A DNA stretch of 64,000 nt from Narthecium ossifragum (lineage: Eukaryota; Streptophyta; Magnoliopsida; Dioscoreales; Nartheciaceae), in contig OY986968.1 of NCBI GenBank assembly GCA_963920575.1, forward strand, positions 9,851,485 through 9,915,484, given 5' to 3'. This document shows, in pieces, positions 46,294 through 58,627 of this stretch. The notes under the pieces are model-generated. The model was given only the letters and a program-made list of their open reading frames with translations. It was not told the DNA's origin and did not search any database. Numbering within the stretch: the first letter of the stretch is position 1; each line of letters begins with the position of its first letter. Made by a program: the position numbers and the translations under genes.

Positions 46294-47018
46294 GTTCTGT
46301 CATTGAGTACGTAAGGAATCCTTGCTTATGCACAAGTGAGGATTCCTTCTAGGTGGGGGTCCTAAGTAGAAGATGACATATTTTGTAATAAAAATATAAA
46401 ATGATCCTAAATTATAAAAACAAAATTAAAGTGGATTTAATATGCAAATTTCTTCATTTTTCTCAAGGTTTATTAATATAGATGCAACTTATAAATATGA
46501 TACGAATTTTCCATGAATACTTATTGACTCCCTCGTAATGTAAATCAAAATATCATAAATGTTTCTAGCCTAAATTAACTTACTATTGAAATACACAAAC
46601 ACATGCTATAATTTCTTAGTAAGCTATTCCTCCATAATATCTATAGTGAAATGAATATTCAACAATCGATCTTAACTTGACCATGAAGGTCTTTTATTTT
46701 TTATTTTTAAAATAAGCCCCAAGGCTATGCGATTACACCAAGGTATCTAGCCTGAAGTTGCCTAGGTAAGTGATTCCAATCAATACTCATGAGTCATTAC
46801 ATTGGTTAATAATGGATAGGTTAGGCCGGATGAGTGTAATTTGTATAAGATCCATGGTTCAACAGCGCAGTTCACCGGGGATCATTGAATTGCTTAAATT
46901 TGCATTGTTTAATATATTATGCGACTATTATATCGTGTAAGAGCCGAGATGTCTGTGGAACTCGAGTAAAAAAAACTAGATGTTTGTACGATGACAACGC
47001 CATGTGGTGACTGACTGA
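46294..47018. other. AT-rich intergenic stretch
   Basis: No ORF, transposon ends or RNA gene recognised. A short near-palindrome (aaggaatcct...aggattcctt) lies at about 46312-46350. Confidence 0.4.
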
Positions 47019-47029
47019 CCGAAAGGGTT

Positions 47030-47533
47030 TTTTTTTTATTTATGAATTGAGTCATCTGGCTAGTATTTATTTACACCAAGTCGGTCAGGCCGCAACCCCG
47101 TCCTCTTTGTGCCATACAAAACTGGTGCAGGAATGCCTACACCTTTTAGCAATACGATCAGCCATCACATTCGATGACCGTGGAACAAACAAAAACAACA
47201 CAGCTTCAAATTGCAACACCAGCTTCCAAGCCTGCTTAGCCATCTGCTCCATGTTCCTGGGCCAGATTTTTCCACCATTGAGCATTTCCACCACATCACA
47301 GGCATCAGATTGAATAATAATCATGTTTCTGCATCTCTCCTTAGCCCACTTCATTGCATAGATGACAGCAAGAAGCTCAGCTGCAAAAGGGCTATCAGCT
47401 ACCACCACTTCACCCATGCCCCAACTATACTCCCCACTCTTACCTCTCTCCAGTACAACAATCGCAGTATCACCATTAACCACATTTCTGGAGACATCAA
47501 CCTCAAAGACCCAACTTTCGTCACCAGGTATTG
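47030..47533 (-). mobile_element. 5'-truncated LINE with RNase H domain
   Basis: An 11-base duplication ccgaaagggtt flanks it (47019-47029 and 47534-47544). At its minus-strand 3' end there is an A-rich tail (aaataaaaaaaaaa) next to the duplication. The coding part (about 47525-47085) reads VFEVDVSRNVVNGDTA, SWGMGEVVVADSPFAAELLA, IIIQSDACDVVEMLNGG and VPRSSNVMADRIAK, the type I RNase H (RVT_3) domain found at the end of plant LINE ORF2 with its Asp, Glu and Asp residues. Reverse transcription stopped early, leaving about 0.5 kb. Confidence 0.85.
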
Positions 47534-47544
47534 CCGAAAGGGTT

Positions 47545-49654
47545 ATGAATTTCGCTAAAAACGCGTAGTTTTTCTTTTTGTGAGTTAAACCGATAGACTA
47601 AAAGTTACAATAAATTACAAACTATAATTCAGAGCCTCCAACCATCTCACATGACCAAGCCAAGCACGCTTGCACCCTACGAACAGTAGCGTGCAACGCC
47701 ATCCGTCTTTAAAGACACAGCTTATGGATAGATATAGAGACTTGAAGAGAGATGGAGAAGAACAAGGGCTTTTTAAACAAGTGAGCTTCAAAAACTTTCA
47801 AAAAAACAAACATATCTCTCAAGTCTTTAGGTTATTATTACATAATCATATAGACTTGTGTCAACTCAAGTCATCAATCTAATATATCTATTATTATCCG
47901 AGTTAAAAAATTTTAAAAAAAATAGCACGGTATTTGCCCATGCAATAACTTTCAAATAGCATATTCACCCTATAAGGGTTTTAAAGTATATATCATACTA
48001 GTACTCACTTGTTAATATAAAATTTTAACAAACTCCCTGTAGTTTGTCTGGTTAGACGGCTGTGTTGACCCGTAGGTGGTCCAGGGTTCGAAGGTTGGTC
48101 ATAGCTTTTTGTTCACTGCCATCACAAAACATAGCCAATAAAATATAAAATAAAATATTATAAGTCTAACTTAGGGTATATAAAATAAATATAAATATAA
48201 GTCTTTGCATATTGCATTAAGATAATATTAATAGAACTTAGGTTGATATGAATTAATGCAGTTTATATAAAGCAAACTTAGAGAATATATATAAAGAAAC
48301 TTAGGGGATATGAATTAATGCAGGTTAACCGTTATTGCTCCTTATAAGATTGATGTATGTATCTCTAAAATTTAGCGTTGACAAGAATTGATACAAGGAT
48401 TATATATATGTAACAAGCTAAACATAAATTTTTGAGATACATATATGATATTTGAAAATTTCAAGTGATATATTGTGATACCGTATATATATATATATAT
48501 ATTTCTATCCGTGGGCCGGTGCCAAGGCACGGTTGTCACCCGCTCTCTCACCATATCTAAAAAACTAGTGGTGCCCCCTACCACCTGGTAGGGTAACCAC
48601 CCACCTACTACTCCTAACCAACCACTCATCCACTACCTCTAACCAATCACCCAGGCCACATAGGATGCCATGTAGAATGTCAGGTGCCACATAGGATGCC
48701 ACATAGAATAAAGGAGTGACAATAGGACAATGAAATAACTGTCGTTCTATCATATAAGGATGATATAAAAGAGATTTGATTTCCAAACATGGATTAAAAA
48801 TTCTCCACCATTAGATGTAACTATATTAGAGGCTGAGTAACACTTCCAACCTATGATGTAAACCGGCCAGGCCACTTATAATGTTGATGAATTGACGGCT
48901 GGCCAAGTCTCATCTCATGCATCGTCAGTTCACAGCTCATGGGTTGACGTGGGTGGCATCTGCTGCACTCGTCACGTAGCCCACATCGCCGGGCCGGCAC
49001 GTCTTGTCAACGACCAAAACCCTAGCTAGTTATAAACCTTTCACCCACCCAGCATCCGCTTCTCACAAGTAGAGACGACGATGGCTTTTAGATATCGTCA
49101 AGAGTCCCCTCATCTAAATAAATAAACAAGCACCCGAGTTGATGACGAACGACCCTTTCGCTGAGCTTCTCTCGTGTATGTGGGCCTCAAGAATGAGGTG
49201 ATCATATTAGAAAATACATAGTTGTCTGATAGTTCTATTCTAGAAGGTAGCGATCCTAGGTTTTACTTCAAAAAGTGAGGTCATGTGTTTTGTAAAAAAC
49301 TTATTAGATTTAGCTCGGTTCAATTATAACGTGATTATGCTTAACTTTTGAGTCAAATCTTGATTCAGCTAAAAGAGCCAAATTTAAAAGAGTTTTATTC
49401 CTAGTCAAACTGATGGGGTTTTAATTCAATCAGAGTTCTAGTTTTATGATGGAATAGACACTTTTATAGCTATAAATAAATATAAGGCCCTGGTCTCTCT
49501 TTACTCACGCGCGGTAAAAACATAAAGCATTAGATCAGAGCTCAGAGATAAGAGAGAGAACAATCCGGTCTATCGTTTCAAGTAAACACAGTGTAGCGAA
49601 AACAACGGTAAACAGAATTATCATATTTCATCAATGACAATGGAAGATACCGTT
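47545..49654. other. Intergenic region with a SINE-like piece and a promoter-like piece
   Basis: Mostly AT-rich. About 48045-48110 contains ggttagacggctgtg and, 30 bases on, gggttcgaaggttgg, similar to RNA polymerase III A and B boxes, so a tRNA-derived SINE relic is possible. About 48990-49095 contains caaaaccctag (telo-box-like), ttataaacc (TATA-like) and an ATG with 15 codons, like the 5' end of a housekeeping gene, but no gene body follows. Other ORFs here are short and unrecognised. Confidence 0.35.
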
Positions 49655-49674
49655 TATTTTCTCATTATATTATT

Positions 49675-50105
49675 TATTTATTTTTGATTAGATAAGCCCA
49701 ACGAGCTGCGTTACAAAAGGAAGAAAGAAGAAAGAAGAAAAAAGAAAGAAAGAAATAAATAAAGAAAGAAAGAAAATAGGCATAGCAGAACAGAGCGATT
49801 GGAGGGAAAAAATCAGATCGCTCCTGACCATTTAGCCCAACTTGCCACCTCATGCGTCAATGAATTCAGCTCTTAGGGGATGTGGATGAAGCAAGAAGCA
49901 ACCGATTGAGTCGCGACCCTCCAGATCGCTTGCAGGACCACCTCCAGCTCTCTAGGCCATGCGAATCTGCCATTTGTGCAACCTATTATTAGTAAGGAGT
50001 CTGCCTCTACCATCATGCCTGATAGGCCCCTACACTCATGCCTCCTCCAGACCACCTTTGATGGCCAAGAGCTCAGCTTTGATCACAGAACTCGCTTGGC
50101 GACGA
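49675..50105 (-). mobile_element. 5'-truncated LINE with RNase H domain, 20-bp duplications
   Basis: tattttctcattatattatt lies at 49655-49674 and again at 50106-50125. The minus-strand 3' end is ctaatcaaaaataaataaa, an A-rich tail. The frame (with one TGA/TAG break near 50045) reads SVIKAELLAIKGGLEEA, then ECRGLSGMMVEADSLLIIG and LNSLTHEVASWAKWS after a stop at IP, the RVT_3-type RNase H region. The whole insert is 431 bases, so it stopped soon after copying the terminal domain. Confidence 0.85.
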
Positions 50106-50125
50106 TATTTTCTCATTATATTATT

Positions 50126-50482
50126 ATTTTATATGAAAAAGAGTAAAATCCATAAGTTTCTAACGAAGCTTGGACCCTTGTTTCATTCCATTCCATGCAC
50201 AACACCTGTCTATTGCTTGAGTAACGTAGACGTTGGCATGCCAAGGAAGACCGAGAGTGTGATCAATGTGAAATAATATCTACCCTTTTCCCTGTAACCG
50301 TTGAATATCCATCCAGCGAGAAGAGAGACGTGTGGAGTGGGAACCCTGAACGTCATGCGATTCGCACCGGACCACGTGGAATTAAGCAGAACCACATCAG
50401 TCATGACATCATGCATTTGCTCTTATCTGTAATGCCAATCCGTTTCAACATTTTGGGCTGATTGACCCAATTACCTTTCCTC
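50126..50482. other. Unassigned sequence
   Basis: No ORF above 70 codons with meaning and no repeat recognised. Confidence 0.3.
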
Positions 50483-50797
50483 TGTAATGAAAGAAGTAGA
50501 CACCCAAGAGATTACAAGTCTTCATAGCTTTATTCATATCACTTCACTGTTATAACTCTCAAATTCTTGATACAGCACTGAATGACCCAAACCTTGTTTA
50601 TATATGAGTACAATGGCAAACTTGTAATTATCACTAACTTAGGATTTCGCACCTTTCTTCCATGTATGGTAACGTGAGCCGGTGAAATCTTATTTGTTTT
50701 CATCTAGAACGACATACATGTATGTACGGACAAATCATCTAGATTTGTCTAGATGTTCTAACATGTGGTCATCCATATTATAACAAGTATTATAACA
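50483..50797 (-). repeat. Putative 3' LTR of the copia element
   Basis: On the minus strand, TGTTATAATACTTG starts right after ggccgttcaaggatgag, at the place of the polypurine tract about 140 bases beyond the polyprotein stop. A CATTACA end near 50483 would give a 315-base LTR. The second LTR is outside the window, so the boundaries are provisional. Confidence 0.45.
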
Positions 50798-50938
50798 CTC
50801 ATCCTTGAACGGCCACATCATATTGAGGTTAATACTATTCATTAAAATACTCTAATAAGTAAAAACTCTTCAAGAGAAAACCTTAATAAAGAAAAAAGAG
50901 TATATTATATTTTGTCTTCCCCTTTTCGATACCTCCAT

Positions 50939-51418
50939 TTAATTGGATTGATCTCTAAGATGACGCATTCCAATGCCATGTACCAATTTTTTGAAAGTCG
51001 TAGTTGGTAATACTTTAGTAAATAAATCTACAAGATTCTCTTTGGAGCTTATTTGTTGAATGAAAATATCTCCGTTTTTCTGGAGTTCATGCGTGTAGAG
51101 AAGCTTTGGTGAGATATGCCTAGTTATGTCCCCTTTGATATATTCGGTTGTAAGGTGTGCAATACAGGTTGTGTTGTCCTCGAATAGTAATATTGGAGTA
51201 GCTTTGATAGAAGGTAAATGACACTGTTCTTGAATATACATAATCATTGATATCAACCAAATACATTCACTGCTTGCTTCATGAATTGCCAAGATCTCAG
51301 AGTGTTTAGTTGAAGTCGCTGTCATAGTCTGCTTGACAAATGTCCATGAAATTGCAGCATTGCCATACATGAATACATACTTTATATATGAGCGAGCCTT
51401 ATGTAGATTCGAGAGGTA
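50939..51418 (-). pseudogene. Ty1/copia RNase H region
   Basis: The frame from about 51418 reads YLSNLHKARSYIKYVFMYGN, TATSTKHSEILAIHEASSEC, LLFEDNTTCIAHLTTEYIKG and ENLVDLFTKVLPTTTFKKLV. This is the copia RNase H with its Glu and Asp positions and the normal C-terminal end, stopping at 50939. It is the 3' part of the copia polyprotein whose RT lies at 57171-58627. About 150 residues between the two are missing at the 51419/57170 junction. Confidence 0.9.
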
Positions 51419-51607
51419 ACTCGTGTAACTTTACGTCGCACAGAAAGGAAATGGAACTACAAAGTCCCGGGACTCCATCTCATCTCTAGGGGAAACTCGT
51501 GTCATGTCCACCGCCTACACTAGGGCACGCGCTCGGTGATCTCCACTGTCAACAGCCGTCCCTCTCTCTACAACCAAGCGCTCCATCGCTGAACAACAGG
51601 GTGTAGG
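51419..51607 (-). mobile_element. Internal piece of a family-1 Tekay LTR
   Basis: Matches 53392-53580 (tttacgtcgcacagaaag through aacaaccaagcgctccatc). It starts and stops inside the LTR, so it is a rearrangement remnant. Confidence 0.7.
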
Positions 51608-52940
51608 TGTCACGCCCCGACCCGTGAAAGGCCAACCGGGCCGAGCGACGCGAACATGCACCTAACGAAACGCGGAAAATTTAACGAGGGTTCCCTCTAA
51701 CTTATTGGTCTCCCTAACAATTCACCAAAACACCATCAAATTTAACAACAATAATTTAACAAGCCTCGAACCCAAGATTACAAATCCAAAAGAGTTTAAT
51801 TATACATATCCTCGGAGAGGGGAAGATCCAAATACAACATTTACTCCCGTAGGAGAATAACTAACAAGGGTTTAAAGCTGTAAAAGATCGCCACCTCTCA
51901 AACTCCGCCTGGCGCCGCCGCACCGCCGACCAACTGCCCGGTAGGGGCCATCAAAGAGGAGCTAACGCCTGCACCTACAAAACGTAGCCCGGATAGGAGT
52001 GAGCAACTAAGCTCAGCAGGGAAACTACACTACGACACACAGAAGGAAGAGGGAAACACAACAGTGTCGCCCTCAAGTAAGACCTGGGTGTATACAGAGG
52101 TCCCATAACCCCACCGCGTGTCCTTGAGGCCCACGACCATGGTCTTCCAGAAGAACTGGTCACATGTCAGGTCGCACTCAGTAAGCAGGAGCTAACACTG
52201 CTGGCCCACAAGTAGGAAACGACACTGCAGGCTTGAAAAGGCACCGCTGAGTAGGCAACCCCTCTATTCAAGGGTCAACACAGTGGATACCGGCTACACC
52301 TCAGCATCCGACTCGAGGCCGACACGACCTCTACAATCATCAATGAATAGGTGTACCAGTCATCTAAGTTTATTATCAAGTCCGACTGGACACCACAATT
52401 CAAACCGGGTCCAAACTACCCAACCCCGGTCCTAGATCTAAATCAGAGTTTCCAGCCTCGAGAGGGCGACCCACAGATTGCCCACTTCCTAACCATGCAA
52501 CTAATGCACAACAGAGATGCATGCAATGAACATACGCATATAAACAGTTAAAGCATGCAGCAATATGTGATGATAGCATAACACGGTCTGGGCTCGGCAC
52601 ACTGCCGGCCCGGGGTGGTGAACAGATATTTAAGGTCTGGGACTGTTGCAGTGGTACACCACCAACTACTAGCCTGTCCACCAACAACCTGCATCTGGAA
52701 GCAGCCCCGCAAACAACAGAGACAAGCCACGCAGGTAAAAGCCCTCGGCGCACGCCTGCATGCAAGGCTAAGAAAAGCAGTAGAGCTACCCGCCCACTTA
52801 TTCAAAACATCCCTCACTCTCATGGTTCACCACTACCTCTAATATGGGTCTAGCATGCTTAAGAGTATGTACCAAGTATAAAGCTATAAGGAAAACCGTA
52901 CATACAATGCCCCGCGGGCAAACCGAAGAAAACCTCTCTC
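51608..52940 (-). mobile_element. 3' part of a family-2 Tekay-like LTR
   Basis: Starts TGTCACGCCCCGACCC and follows 59932-61265 to aacctctctctgc, where LTR-C begins. The rest of this 2.4-kb LTR is missing. Confidence 0.75.
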
Positions 52941-54149
52941 TGCTCACACCCCGACCAAGAAAACCCATCTGGACCAGGGCGTGAGGGGACGTAATACTAT
53001 TCACATCCAATCAAGTGTGATACATTGCGGAATTCAGAGTTAATTTAAACATTTAATTTCCAATGGCAAAACTTTAATTCTAACAATCTAAAACTCGAGA
53101 TTTGAAGAAACAAGATTTCTATTGAGTTAACATCAAAGTTGTACTATTAAGACATCAGATACAGATTTCAATCAAGGAAATTATACGTTTACAAAATCCT
53201 CCAAGGATGTCTATTTATAAAAGCTACAAAAGAGTACAACAGATCTCCTACAATAACCTCAAACGCGTCCGGAAGTCGTCGCACAGCCAAGAGCTGGTCC
53301 AGCTGGAACTACAGAAGATGAGCTAGCATCTGCACATGCAAAACGCAATCCGGATAGGAGTGAGCATCAAAGCCCAGTAGGGTTCTACTTTACGTCGCAC
53401 AGAAAGAAAATGGAACTACAAAGTCCCGGGACTCCACCTCATCTCTAGGGGAAACTCGTGTCACGTCCACCGCCTACATTAGGACACGTGCTCGGGGATC
53501 TCCACTGTTAACATCCGTCTCTCTCTCTACAACCAAGCGCTCCATCACTGAACAACAGGGCTTAGGACCTAGGGTGGCACGTAACATCCCCTAAAACAGA
53601 TACTGAGACTGGAATCCTGGGCGACCTCTACACCTCAATCAGAATAATTATAGCCAGCTAGATACCAACCTCAAGAATACAATAATTAAAACCCGTACAA
53701 TCATGCACTAAACCTTGCTACCCATCCTCAGTCCTAGAGCTAGATCCGAGCTACCCGAGAATCTCAGATCGGCGATCAACCTATCGCCCCGCCTAACGTG
53801 AAATGCCTCTAATGCATTCAGTGCATGAACCTATATAAGCATCTAACCTAGATGTCATTATATGCCACATCATGATATGAGTTTAACAAGCTAAGCTACA
53901 ATATTATAAAGAATCGAACATGATTCTTTAACAACAATCGACAACGCCGTTATACAAAAGCCTTCAGTGCACTCCGGCACTCGACTGGCTAAGGTTCCAC
54001 AATTATCCCGCATATAACTAATCTACAAGTACAATAATAATTCTTCCAACCAAGTTACCCAAACATTCAAGCAATCAACGAAACCACCACTTTAAACCAC
54101 TGCCTTCGGCGCATGCCGGCAATCAGTTGGGCTATATTAAAGCAGTAGG

Positions 54150-55528
54150 TGATGTGTTGCGAACGTGTCGTTAAAACATTGCAAATTCAATCAAATATTA
54201 AATTTATAATCCTTATTCAATCACTACATTAGTAGGTAGGATAGCGGTGAAGTCGGGAGTTGATCTACAGGAAAAACGTTGGAAACTGAAATCAATTGTC
54301 AAAACCCTAAAACTAAAGAAAAGAATCAAAATAGAATAGAGTTATCTAAACTAATAAAGAAAAGAAAAAAAGATTGATCAATTTGAATCAATGGAATAGT
54401 TACTTAGGAATTACTCAATCTGCCCTAGTTTCATTATTAGTCTTCTCTAGTTATCATCTTGTTCCCTGCTCTCAACATTATGGATCATATGGCTACAAGC
54501 TCACATGAATCCATAAAATAAAGTTAATGTTCCCAACGACATAACTTATCTTTGCTTGGTATAGATTGTCTTTGGTCCTACGATTATATTAAATTATACT
54601 ACTCCTAATGACCTTGGCACAACCTATCTTCGCGTAGCATAGCTTATCTCAAAGGCAAACCAATAACTTCATGAAAACCATCTCATAAATCTCTACAATC
54701 AATCACATAAATCATGTAGGACAGAAAGTACGTCAAGGGAATTATGTTCCTTCAACTCTATTAACAATAAAACCGTATTTATGAGATCATGCTTTGAGAA
54801 GTTTACAAGAATCAAATTAAAGAAAAACCAAAACTACACTAGGGTTTCATGAATAATCCTAAATACAAGAATTAGTCACTCATTTTTTGGATGAAAGCTA
54901 TCGGGTTGGAATAAGAAGCTGTCACCATCCGCATCCTCGCCGTATTCTTTTTCCTTCTCCAAAGATTGTCAAAAAGATGATTATTTCGGCTGAAATAACC
55001 CATTTATATAATAGAAACACTTGATCCCGGAATTAGGAGTTATAATTGAACTTAAACTCTAATTTCTCTAAATTCCGTGTTGATGACATCATCGTAGCGA
55101 CCGATCGGACCCAAACCCGATCCATCGCACAAGTCGGTCTGACTGGGTCTTCACTGCCACGTCATTAATTAATTTCAGTCTTTATCAAATTTCAGCTTTC
55201 ATAGCTCCAACTTAGCTTCAAAAATGGCGCCAATGTATATGGAATCCCACAAAGGCTTCAACATGAAAGTTGTAGCTCTTGCAGTCTTCTTTTATCTTCT
55301 AGAATTTAAGAATATTCAGAGTTTTGTAGAATTTCTGGTGATTTATTTCCAAACAGTCGATGAAGCAGTCTTTTTGCAGAATTTACTGATTTTTGGCAGA
55401 ATTTCTTGTATTTCTTCTCAAATCCTACTGAAATTTGAAATCAAACAATAGGATATCAAATACACATACTCTTAGTCTAACAAAGGTAATTTTAAGGGGT
55501 TTAATTATATATAATTAGTGGCTCATCA
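54150..55528 (-). mobile_element. Solo LTR, 1379 bp, with gtagg duplications
   Basis: Ends TGATGTGTTGCG and CTCATCA, with gtagg on both sides (54145-54149 and 55529-55533). Same family as 23265-24406 (other strand) and 78-568. Minus orientation is inferred from a ttatataaatggg TATA-like box (about 55005) and from comparison with those copies. Confidence 0.9.
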
Positions 55529-55989
55529 GTAGGGCACACCTTCGGCCTATTTATTCTACACATTTCCGGAAGGGCGTGACTCCCCTGGGTTGATCCACAA
55601 AGAAAATAGAAGCGGGCACACCGCCGGTCCTAGGCATTTATTCTAAGCATACAATATATGTAATTAAAATCTCACAACGGAAAACCTTAACATAAAAAAA
55701 CCTCCCCAAAAATCCGTCAAATCCATAAAAGGTCAATGGGTAGTCCTAAACATGCATCAACATGATATACTAGGGTATCGAGTCGATCAGGAAGCAATTG
55801 ATCGACAAAATCAGAGAAAATCGATTAAAATCGATAAACACGTAAATTCTCTCAAAAGTATGCGTCTCCGATCAAATCAGTTGAAATTTCAAGCAAAACA
55901 TCATACTCGTCGCTAAACATCGTTTGGAAGGATATGCAAGAGATCCGGATTGAAAAGAAATCAAAATCCTTAAAATCTGAAACATACAT

Positions 55990-56355
55990 AACAATCAGCA
56001 TATAAGGGATCGATCTTCTTACCCAAGAAGATCGATCTTCTATCTACGTGCAGTTTGCCAAGGAAGAGATCGATCTTCCTTCACAAGAAGATCAATCTTC
56101 CTTACGAGAGCATTCTGTCTGGGAAAAAGGGATCAATCTTCTTGGGAGGAAGATCGATCTTCCCCAAGAGAGCGTTCTGTCTGGGGAAAAAGGGATCGAT
56201 CTTCCTTCACAAGAAGATCCATCTTCTCCAAGAGCACCCTCTATCAAGGAAGAGATCGATCTTCTTAACACAAGAAGTTCGATCTCCTTCAGATGAGACA
56301 GAACACTAACAAAAAAAAAGATCGATCTTATTACAAAAGAAGATCGATCCTTCAT
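55990..56355. repeat. GATCGATC array in LTR-C
   Basis: Repeats of gaagatcgatcttcc-type palindromes with about 60-base tandem units (gttctgtctggggaaaaagg). It is the reverse-strand equivalent of 11655-12065. Confidence 0.9.
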
Positions 56356-57170
56356 ATGTCGGCTAATACAGTGAATAGTGCTGAAAACCAAATTTTTTAA
56401 ATTCGATCTATCAAAACCAATCCAAATTAAACCAAACTTTGGAGGATGTGCAATAGATGATGGGGAACCTAATGACAGTAAGAAATCCAAGTTCCGACGG
56501 TTAAATTCTAGATCCAAGCCAAAATAGCCGAAAACCGACGAAACAACGAGAAATACAAAATTCGTCCAATAGAATACGAGATTGGCAAGGTAGAAGTGTT
56601 CTAAACACTCTATTACACTACTCTATCAAGTTACATAACATTCCAATAAAGACAAACATATCAAAACCACATAAAATCAATCCTAGGTTTACCAATTGAT
56701 AGGAATTGGGTAGAAACATTTACTTGTACAGACGTGAAAGTGATCTACACGATCCTCAACTCCGATCGTCACGGATCCGCGCCGAAAAGCTGTAGCCCAA
56801 GCATCAGCTGGCAGCCATGGGGAGAGAGAAAGAGAGACAAAAAAAGAGAAGGGAAGAGAGAGAAAAGAGAAGGGGTATTTATAGAGATCTGAAACGATCT
56901 CGGCTGTCCGATTTGATCTTTCCCGATCGAGCTTCGATCTTCCGATCAGAAGCACCCCTAAGGCTCTAATCAATCACATTCATCAATTCAAGGCAGGGTG
57001 AGCAAAACTTGGGTGTAAAACCGACCGTTAGGGCACAATTTTACCAAAATGCCCCTAGGGTCCAAAATGCCAATACGATCGCCCGATCGCACCCGACGCA
57101 GAACCAAACCAACAGGAAAACGGCCCTCGACCTATGCGGTTGAGCCAGGTTAGAGGAACGAGTCCTCACA

Positions 57171-58627
57171 TAAATGTTCAATCTGCAGACCGAGACAAAA
57201 GTTAGTTTGTCCCAGATCCTTCATTTCAAGCTCTTTCTTTAGGAGATTGGCAGTTTTTGAGAGCTCTTCGGGAGTCCATACTAAATTCAGGTTATCACCA
57301 TAAATTGTGATAATAGCGAAACCATAATCTGACTTTTCGATAAAGATGCAGGGACATATCAAATCATTAATGTATCCCTTTCTGGCTAAATACTCAGTGA
57401 AATGATGATACCAAATTCATCCAGACTGTTTCAATCCATTCATCGATCATTGAGGTTTTATAGAATATATGTCCCGGGACTTAGAATTATTTGCTTCGAG
57501 CATTTTAAATCCTTCTTTGTGGGGTTGGGTTATTCTGGGTTAATGGGGTTAAGGGATTTTGGGGTTAGCTTATTCTGGGTTAAGGGGGGTTAAGGAATGA
57601 GGATAGGAAAAAGTAGAGTGGTGGTGGTAGGTGGAATGGGGATAAAATAGTAATGATTACTTTTAGTGGTTGGGGATAAGTGCAGGGATAAGGGGGGTTA
57701 ACCCCATACCAAACAGATTAGGGATTTTCATAAATAATTTAGTATCTAATAAACCATATAAAAATGTTGTGACTATATCCATTAAACGCATTGTTATTCC
57801 TTCAGAGACTGTTAGACTCATTAAAAATCCAAAGTATTTGCGTCAATTACTGGAGAATATGTTTTCTCGTAGTCAATTCCAGGTTTCTGCAAGAAACCCT
57901 ATGCCACGAGTCGTGCTTTATATCTCACAAGTTTATTTTTCTCATTTCGTTTGCACACAAATACCCATTTATAGCCGACGGGTTTTACACTTTCTGGTTT
58001 CTGGACTACAGGCTCAAAAACATATCGCTTTGCAAGCGAATCTAATTCAACCAGAATTGCTTCCTTCCATTTAGGCCAATCAATTATATATCAACATTTC
58101 TCAATACTTGTTGGCTCAAGCTCCTCACCATCTCTTGAAATATCAAGAGCAACATAAAATGCAAATGAGTCGTCGACAACAATTTCATTTCAATTCCACC
58201 TTTTCCTAGTGTAAACAATTTATTGAAATCTCATCATTTTCAGATAACTAAAACTCTTCAAGAGGCACCTCATTATTTTCATGAGGAATAGAAACTTCTA
58301 GTTTAGTAATCTCTTCTGGAGTATCAGTCTTCTGTCTAGTTTGTCCATTTGCTCTTCTTTTCATTGAGACCGTATCCTTAGCACCGATAGGTCTAACCCG
58401 CTTATGTCGTACTTTAGATTCATATGCAATTAGACTTTCATATTTTTCTTTGGGGATATCAATCCACATTTGGGGCATTTTGTGGCTGGGACATGTGATT
58501 GTATCACTTTTTGCGGATCAACAGATGCGTCTGGCAGTTGGTTCACAATTTTCTGCAAATGTATAGTCTTGTGAACTTCGAGCTCAGTTTGATTGGTCCT
58601 AGGATCAAAATGAGATAGTGTTGAAGC
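57171..58627 (-). pseudogene. Ty1/copia linker and reverse-transcriptase region, broken
   Basis: From 58627 downward: linker (STLSHFDPRTNQTELEVHKT), SIEKC-DWPKWKEAILVELD, YKWVFVCKRNEKNKLVRYKA, KPGIDYEKTYSPV, then LLDTKLFMKIP. A MITE interrupts it at 57515-57712. It resumes with EGFKMLEANNSKSRDIYSIK, GLKQSG and ICPCIFIEKSDYGFAI up to LGLQIEHL. This is RVT_2, but the catalytic YVDD reads YGDN. Premature stops include TAG in RLVA-GF, TGA before SMNGLKQSG and TGA after it, all transition-type changes from CAG or CGA. Not functional. Confidence 0.9.
57515..57712. mobile_element. Small MITE inside the copia RT
   Basis: It separates KIP from EGFKM of the RT. Its ends, tttgtggggttggg and, inverted, tttggtatggggttaacc, are loosely matched, and the interior is ggggtta/gggataa-rich. 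The exact duplication was not resolved. Confidence 0.6.

Larger units (their letters stand above)
52941..57170 (-). mobile_element. Family-1 Tekay LTR (LTR-C), split by a solo LTR
   Basis: The minus-strand start TGTGAGGACTCG is at 57170 and the end, TCGGGGTGTGAGCA, near 52941. Without the nested solo LTR (54150-55528) it is about 2.85 kb, close to LTR-B. A TATA-like ctataaataccc lies near 56875. A palindrome array lies at 55990-56355. The flanks differ (ctctc and taaat), so the insertion was followed by deletion or recombination, which also removed part of the copia element. Confidence 0.85.

Noticed and set aside
48045..48110. Functional tRNA gene
   Set aside because: Only A- and B-box-like motifs are visible. 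No cloverleaf can be drawn, so at most it is a SINE relic.
48995..49130. Promoter plus start of a host gene
   Set aside because: Telo-box-like and TATA-like motifs are present, but the frame closes after 15 codons and no plausible exon follows.
57670..58074. Plus-strand 134-codon ORF
   Set aside because: It is antisense to the copia reverse transcriptase.
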